A stretch of 8,205 nt of DNA from Verrucomicrobiota bacterium (GTDB lineage: Bacteria; Verrucomicrobiota; Verrucomicrobiia; Opitutales; UBA953): assembly GCA_009924965.1 (NCBI GenBank), contig RFQN01000059.1, positions 1 to 8,205 of the forward strand, in the 5' to 3' direction. The number at the start of each line of letters is the position of its first letter. The first letter of the stretch is position 1. Positions 4,569 through 8,205 of this stretch are shown piece after piece. The notes below the pieces were generated by a model. The model searched no databases and was not told the DNA's origin. It saw nothing but the letters and a program-made list of their open reading frames with translations. The position numbers and the translations under genes were made by a program.

Positions 4569-6065
4569 ATGCAATCCGACATTGGTCTCATTGGTCTGGC
4601 CGTCATGGGCCAAAACCTAGCCCTCAACATCGCGGATCATGGCTTTGCGATCTCGGTCTACAACCGAACCGCGGCCAAAACCGACGAATTCGTGAAGGAA
4701 AACCCCAAGACCCCGGGCAAGCTCTCGGGTTACCCCACGATGAAGGAGTTCGCCGCTTCCCTGAAGAAGCCCCGTAAGGCGATCATCCTCGTCAAGGCCG
4801 GCGCCCCGACGGACGCGGTCATCAACGAGCTCGCCGCGGTCTTCGAGCAGGGCGACATCATCATCGACGGCGGCAACGCCCTCTGGACGGACACCATCCG
4901 TCGCGAGAAGGACCTCAAGGCCAAGGGCCTCCGCTTCATCGGTTCCGGCGTGTCTGGCGGTGAAGAAGGCGCGCGCTTTGGGCCATCCCTCATGCCGGGC
5001 GGCGACCCTGCCGCTTGGGCCGAACTGAAGCCCATCTGGGAAGCCGTCGCTTCCAAGGTCGACGCCGTCACCGGCGTGGAACTCACCGGCGCCAAGCCCG
5101 GCCAGCCCATCAAGGGCGGCGTGCCTTGCGTGACGCACATCGGCCCCGACGGCGCCGGCCACTACGTCAAGATGGTCCACAACGGCATCGAGTACGGCGA
5201 CATGCAGATGATCTGCGAAGCCTATGACCTGATGCGCGGCCTCCTCGGCATGACCCCCGATGAGATCGGCACCGTCTTCGAAGAATGGAACCAGGGCGAC
5301 CTGAACTCCTTCCTCATCGAGATCACCGCCAAGGTGCTCAAGCAGAAGGACCCCGAGACCGGCAAGCCGCTGGTCGACGTCATCCTCGACACCGCCGGCC
5401 AGAAGGGCACGGGCAAGTGGACGAGCGCCAACGCCCTCGACATGGGCGTCGCCGCGCCGACCATCGCCGAAGCCGTCTTCGCCCGCTGCCTCTCCGCCGT
5501 CAAGGAAGAGCGCGTCGCCGCCGCCAAGGCCCTCCGCGGCCCGAAGCGCGCCATGACCAAGCCCGATAAGGCCAAGATCATCGCCCAGATCCGCGACGCC
5601 CTCTACTGCTCCAAGATCTGCTCCTATGCCCAGGGCTTCCAGCTCATGCGCGAAGCGCAGAACGAGTACAAGTGGAAGCTCCACTTCGGCGAGATCGCCC
5701 AGATCTGGCGCGGCGGTTGCATCATCCGCGCCCGTTTCCTCCAGAAGATCACCGAGGCCTTCGGCAAGAAGCCCCGCCTGGCGAACCTCCTCCTGGACCC
5801 GTACTTCAAGAAGACGGTCAAGAAGGCCCAGAAGAACTGGCGCAAGGTGATCGCCCTCGCGGTGAAGCACGGCATCCCCGTGCCGACCCTCGGCTCGGCG
5901 CTGTCCTACTTCGACTCGTACCGCACCGAAAGCCTCCCGCAGAACCTGCTCCAGGGTCAGCGCGACTTCTTCGGCGCGCACACCTACGAGCGCACGGACA
6001 AGCCGCGCGGCGAGTTCTTCCACATCGATTGGCCGGATCCCAAGCGTCCGCAGATCAAGGCCTAA
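4569..6065 (+). CDS. gnd: 6-phosphogluconate dehydrogenase, decarboxylating
   Basis: The enzyme oxidises and decarboxylates 6-phosphogluconate to ribulose 5-phosphate, producing NADPH in the oxidative pentose phosphate pathway. The 498-residue product is slightly longer than the usual 470-490. It has the dinucleotide fold GLIGLAVMG (6-14) and NRT (32-34), whose arginine typically indicates NADP preference. It also shows GSGVSGGEEGARFGPSLMPG (126-144 region), the catalytic segment HYVKMVHNGIEYGD (198-211) with K201, N205 and E208, KWTSANALD, and the C-terminal tail FFGAHTYERTD with a late histidine in EFFHIDW. A segment around 170-186 appears to be an insertion of roughly 12 residues before CVTHIG. 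Codons are strongly C-ending, suggesting high expression. The ATG at 4569 gives the family-like MQSDIGLIG start; an in-frame TTG at 4551 directly follows a G-run and is a weaker alternative. The gene stands alone on the plus strand, divergent from coaC and convergent with the efflux pair. Confidence 0.97.
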   Translation: MQSDIGLIGLAVMGQNLALNIADHGFAISVYNRTAAKTDEFVKENPKTPGKLSGYPTMKEFAASLKKPRKAIILVKAGAPTDAVINELAAVFEQGDIIIDGGNALWTDTIRREKDLKAKGLRFIGSGVSGGEEGARFGPSLMPGGDPAAWAELKPIWEAVASKVDAVTGVELTGAKPGQPIKGGVPCVTHIGPDGAGHYVKMVHNGIEYGDMQMICEAYDLMRGLLGMTPDEIGTVFEEWNQGDLNSFLIEITAKVLKQKDPETGKPLVDVILDTAGQKGTGKWTSANALDMGVAAPTIAEAVFARCLSAVKEERVAAAKALRGPKRAMTKPDKAKIIAQIRDALYCSKICSYAQGFQLMREAQNEYKWKLHFGEIAQIWRGGCIIRARFLQKITEAFGKKPRLANLLLDPYFKKTVKKAQKNWRKVIALAVKHGIPVPTLGSALSYFDSYRTESLPQNLLQGQRDFFGAHTYERTDKPRGEFFHIDWPDPKRPQIKA

Positions 6066-6070
6066 GCAAA

Positions 6071-6100
6071 AAGGGCTCCCGCAAGGGAGCCCTTCTTCTT
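6071..6100. terminator. Bidirectional intrinsic terminator between gnd and the efflux pair
   Basis: Perfect 10-bp arms AAGGGCTCCC (6071-6080) and GGGAGCCCTT (6085-6094) enclose a GCAA tetraloop, starting 5 bp after the gnd stop. On the plus strand it is followed by CTTCTT-type pyrimidine sequence; on the minus strand the run of A at 6068-6072 gives a clean T-tract after the stem. It therefore suits both gnd and the convergent outer-membrane gene ending at 6120, and fits the minus-strand transcript slightly better. Confidence 0.9.
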
Positions 6101-6119
6101 GGCCGCAGCTCGCGGGCGT

Positions 6120-7487
6120 TCAACCGCCGGTGGCCGCCGCGAGGCGCACCGCGGCCTGACGGCGTTCCCACACGACCATCGACAAGGTCCGGCGGGCCAA
6201 GGCTTCGTCGCGGCGCGCAACGATGACCTCGGCTTCGGGCGCGACGCCCGCGCGCTGGCGGGCTTCGGCGTTCTGCAGGCGTTCCTGCACCGCGACGTGC
6301 ACCTGCTGCGTGAGCTTTTCCTGCAGCTCGAGTTCGCGGAGATCCGCGAGCGCGTCTTCGACTTCGCGGAACGCGTTCAAGACGACCTTCTGCCATTCGG
6401 CGGCGGCACCCGCGAGACGAGCGCGCGTGACCTCGAGGTTGGCTTCGCGGCGCGAGCCGTCGAAGAGCGGGAGGTCGACGCTCGGGGCCAAGCCCCAGAA
6501 AGCGGAAGACCCGCGGCCGACGCGCGAGGCGGGATCGGCCTGCCAACCAGCTTGGCCGTTGAGCGTGACGGACGGATAGAAATCGGCGAGCGCCGCACCT
6601 TCGCGGGAGACGGCTGCGTCGAAGCGCAATGCGGCGGCGCGGACGTCGGGCCGGCGCTGCAGAAGTTCGGAGGGGAGGCCCGCACCGAACGCGGGCATCG
6701 TGGCGGTCTGCGCAGCCGTCGGCAACGCCTCACCTGGCGTGGCGCCGATGAGGGCGCGCAAGGCGTTCTCAGCGGCGGCGAGACGACGGCGGCCGAGGCC
6801 TTCATCGACCTTGGCTTGCGCGGCGGCGAGCTTGGCCGAAGACAGCGGATCCGTCGGCAAGAGGCCGCCGGCGACGCTGCGCTGGATGATTTCCATCTCG
6901 CGGTAGCGGGCGGCGAACTCGGACTCGAGGCAGGCGACTTGTTCGCGGGCACCGCGCACGGCGAACCACACGCGGGCGACTTCGGCAGTGAGCGCGAGGT
7001 CGGCTTGCGCAACCGATGCGGCGGAAGCCTTGGCGTCGCTCTCGGCGGCCGAGATGGCCGCGGCCTTACGTCCCCAGAAATCCAATTCCCACGAAGCCTT
7101 CACGCCGAGCCCGGCGACGTCGGTCCGACGAGGCACGGCGGCGGCATACGGGATACGGCCCGTATCGAGCGAGATGCGCGAGGCTTCGATCCCTGCTTGA
7201 GCGGAAAGCGTCGGTTGCAACGCACCACCGGCGGCGACCAAGACCGCGTCGGCTTCACGCTGGCGCGCGCGCACGATGGCGAGGTCGGGGCTCCCGGCGC
7301 GCGCACGCGCGACGAGGGCGACCAAGGCCGGGTCTTGGAACTTCTCGAGCCACCCGGCGGTGGCGGCCGGGCCGGCGCTGCTGAACGACGCAGGCGCGAC
7401 GGGCGTCGCCGGCGGGGTCGCCGGCTCATGGGCGCAGCCCACGAGCAAGGCGGCCGCGACCAAGAGGCTCTTACTTGCGAGGCGCAT
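6120..7487 (-). CDS. TolC/NodT-family outer-membrane efflux lipoprotein
   Basis: This 455-residue protein is the outer-membrane channel of a tripartite exporter. A lipoprotein signal peptide is visible: basic start MRLASKS, hydrophobic core, and lipobox LVGC with the lipidated C18, followed by a proline/alanine-rich linker. The mature part shows the repeated channel structure of the family: WLEKFQDPALVALVARA near 46-62, SWELDFWGRKAAAISAAES (132-150), LPSELLQRRPDVRAAALRF (271-289), ADFYPSVTLNGQAGW (301-315), and a second half beginning APSVDLPLFDGSRREANLE (334-352) with long alpha-helical segments. The start at 7487-7485 is chosen because it places the signal peptide correctly; an earlier in-frame ATG would add 13 residues that are only the shadow of the adaptor gene. 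It overlaps the end of the adaptor gene by 17 bp, so the two are co-transcribed and probably coupled. The substrate cannot be inferred. Confidence 0.92.
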   Translation of the reverse strand: MRLASKSLLVAAALLVGCAHEPATPPATPVAPASFSSAGPAATAGWLEKFQDPALVALVARARAGSPDLAIVRARQREADAVLVAAGGALQPTLSAQAGIEASRISLDTGRIPYAAAVPRRTDVAGLGVKASWELDFWGRKAAAISAAESDAKASAASVAQADLALTAEVARVWFAVRGAREQVACLESEFAARYREMEIIQRSVAGGLLPTDPLSSAKLAAAQAKVDEGLGRRRLAAAENALRALIGATPGEALPTAAQTATMPAFGAGLPSELLQRRPDVRAAALRFDAAVSREGAALADFYPSVTLNGQAGWQADPASRVGRGSSAFWGLAPSVDLPLFDGSRREANLEVTRARLAGAAAEWQKVVLNAFREVEDALADLRELELQEKLTQQVHVAVQERLQNAEARQRAGVAPEAEVIVARRDEALARRTLSMVVWERRQAAVRLAAATGG

Positions 7488-8205
7488 TGCTGGTGGTGTC
7501 GATGTAGACGTCCATCTGCTGGCCAACGAAGATCGGGCGGTCGGCCGGGCGGTCGAACTGGTAGATGACCTGCAGCACGCGGGTGTCGACGCGCTCGGCG
7601 CTGCCGCCGGTCAAGGAGACCTTCGGGATGACGTAGGGCTCGATGCGGACGAACTTGAGCGGGATCGCGCGCGCTTCGCTGCCGACGCGGCCACTTTCGC
7701 CTTTAAGGTAACCCTTGGCGGCGAGGCCGGCGGTCATGCGCGGGGCGAGCTGCTCATCGAGGTCGCAACGGATCTGCAGGCGCGTGATGTCGCCGAGGAC
7801 GACCGGGGCCTTGAGGCCGGCGGCGACGAATTCGCCGACGCGCACGTTGACCTGGAGAACGGTCGCATCGATGGGCGAACGCACCACGAGACGCTCGAGC
7901 ATGACCTTCGTCTGGTCGACCTGGGCCTTGGCGAGCACGAGGCGCGCGCGGGCTTCCTTGGCTGCGACCTGATAACCAAGCAGATCTCCGGCGCTAACCG
8001 CGCCGCTGTCCTTGAGGCTCGTCCAGCGTTGGGCGGCGTCGTTGGCGCGCTCGAGGGTGGCTTCGGCCGCCGTGACGGAGGCGAGCTGCACCTGCAGCTG
8101 CGCGAAGAGGTCACGGTCGTCCAAGGTGATGATCGGGTCGCCCGCCTTCACCTGGTCCCAGACCTTCACGTGAACCTTGAGGACGGTACCCGAGGTGGGC
8201 GAGCC
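7471..8205 (-). CDS. Periplasmic adaptor (HlyD / membrane-fusion family) of a tripartite exporter, N-terminus missing
   Basis: The frame is open to the right edge, giving 244 C-terminal residues; the start and signal or membrane anchor lie outside. The first visible residues, GSPTSGTVLKVHVKVWDQVK, form the first half of a lipoyl-like domain, followed by LDDRDLFAQLQVQLASVTAA leading into a helical hairpin. The second lipoyl half is RLVVRSPIDATVLQVNVRVG, then beta-barrel sequence (LQIRCDLDEQLAPRM) and a membrane-proximal part with IPKVSLTGGSAERVDTRVLQ and FVGQQMDVYID. The late motif resembles adaptors paired with ABC exporters (DevB-like) as well as RND adaptors, from memory of the families; the partner pump is not in the window. 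GTG at 8169 is an internal valine, not a start. The gene ends with TAA at 7473-7471 inside the beginning of the outer-membrane gene. Confidence 0.88.
   Translation of the reverse strand, partial: GSPTSGTVLKVHVKVWDQVKAGDPIITLDDRDLFAQLQVQLASVTAAEATLERANDAAQRWTSLKDSGAVSAGDLLGYQVAAKEARARLVLAKAQVDQTKVMLERLVVRSPIDATVLQVNVRVGEFVAAGLKAPVVLGDITRLQIRCDLDEQLAPRMTAGLAAKGYLKGESGRVGSEARAIPLKFVRIEPYVIPKVSLTGGSAERVDTRVLQVIYQFDRPADRPIFVGQQMDVYIDTTSNAPRK

Noticed and set aside
4422..4613. Possible N-terminal extension of CoaC
   Set aside because: It would run across the divergent intergenic region into gnd and adds residues unlike the family; the 4421 start gives the standard CoaC beginning.
4617..6023. Long minus-strand open frame (about 468 codons) opposite gnd
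   Set aside because: Composition is a mirror of the GC-biased gnd codons, with no recognisable domain, while gnd matches its family along the whole length.
6099..7568. Long plus-strand open frame (about 489 codons) opposite the outer-membrane gene
   Set aside because: Low-complexity R/G/A-rich translation and no family features; the minus strand encodes a clear TolC-type lipoprotein.
1..8205. CRISPR arrays, tRNA or rRNA genes, insertion sequences or phage genes
   Set aside because: No spaced identical repeats, cloverleaf-like sequence, transposase motifs or terminal repeats were seen by reading both strands.

Overview
The window is a dense, GC-rich stretch (about two thirds G+C by eye) of chromosomal housekeeping DNA from a Gram-negative bacterium. 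The Gram-negative assignment rests on a kdsA start (LPS Kdo synthesis), a lipoprotein outer-membrane efflux channel and a periplasmic adaptor. The combination of a bacterial PHP-type PolX, a single-domain CoaC and a coupled gmk next to an unknown membrane protein would fit Verrucomicrobiota (Opitutae-like). That taxonomic guess is a low-confidence inference, because no rRNA or other marker is present.

Layout. Positions 1-4421 hold a minus-strand cluster, read right to left: coaC (phosphopantothenoylcysteine decarboxylase), queG (epoxyqueuosine reductase, broken here by an internal deletion), an unknown 176-residue multi-pass membrane protein, gmk (guanylate kinase), polX (family X DNA polymerase with a PHP domain), and the first 21 codons of a kdsA-like gene that runs off the left edge. 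Spacing is very tight: 3 bp between coaC and queG, 46 bp before the membrane gene, then two successive 4-bp start/stop overlaps (GTGA, ATGA), and 50 bp before kdsA. This looks like one operon with translational coupling. A 147-bp divergent intergenic region (4422-4568) separates it from gnd (6-phosphogluconate dehydrogenase), alone on the plus strand at 4569-6065. A strong hairpin terminator (6071-6100) with a T/A tract on each side serves gnd and the convergent minus-strand efflux pair: a TolC/NodT-type outer-membrane lipoprotein (6120-7487) and a HlyD-type periplasmic adaptor (7471-8205, cut by the right edge).

Most of the window is ordinary metabolism and repair: CoA synthesis, tRNA queuosine, GMP/GDP balance, DNA repair, LPS, the oxidative pentose phosphate pathway and drug or metabolite export. 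No mobile element, CRISPR array, tRNA or rRNA was seen. I did not find a convincing new biological system. The points that deserve a second look are the queG lesion, which removes the second iron-sulfur motif and shifts frame exactly at a short inverted repeat; a five-G-run quadruplex-capable leader upstream of coaC; and the unknown membrane protein coupled to gmk and polX.
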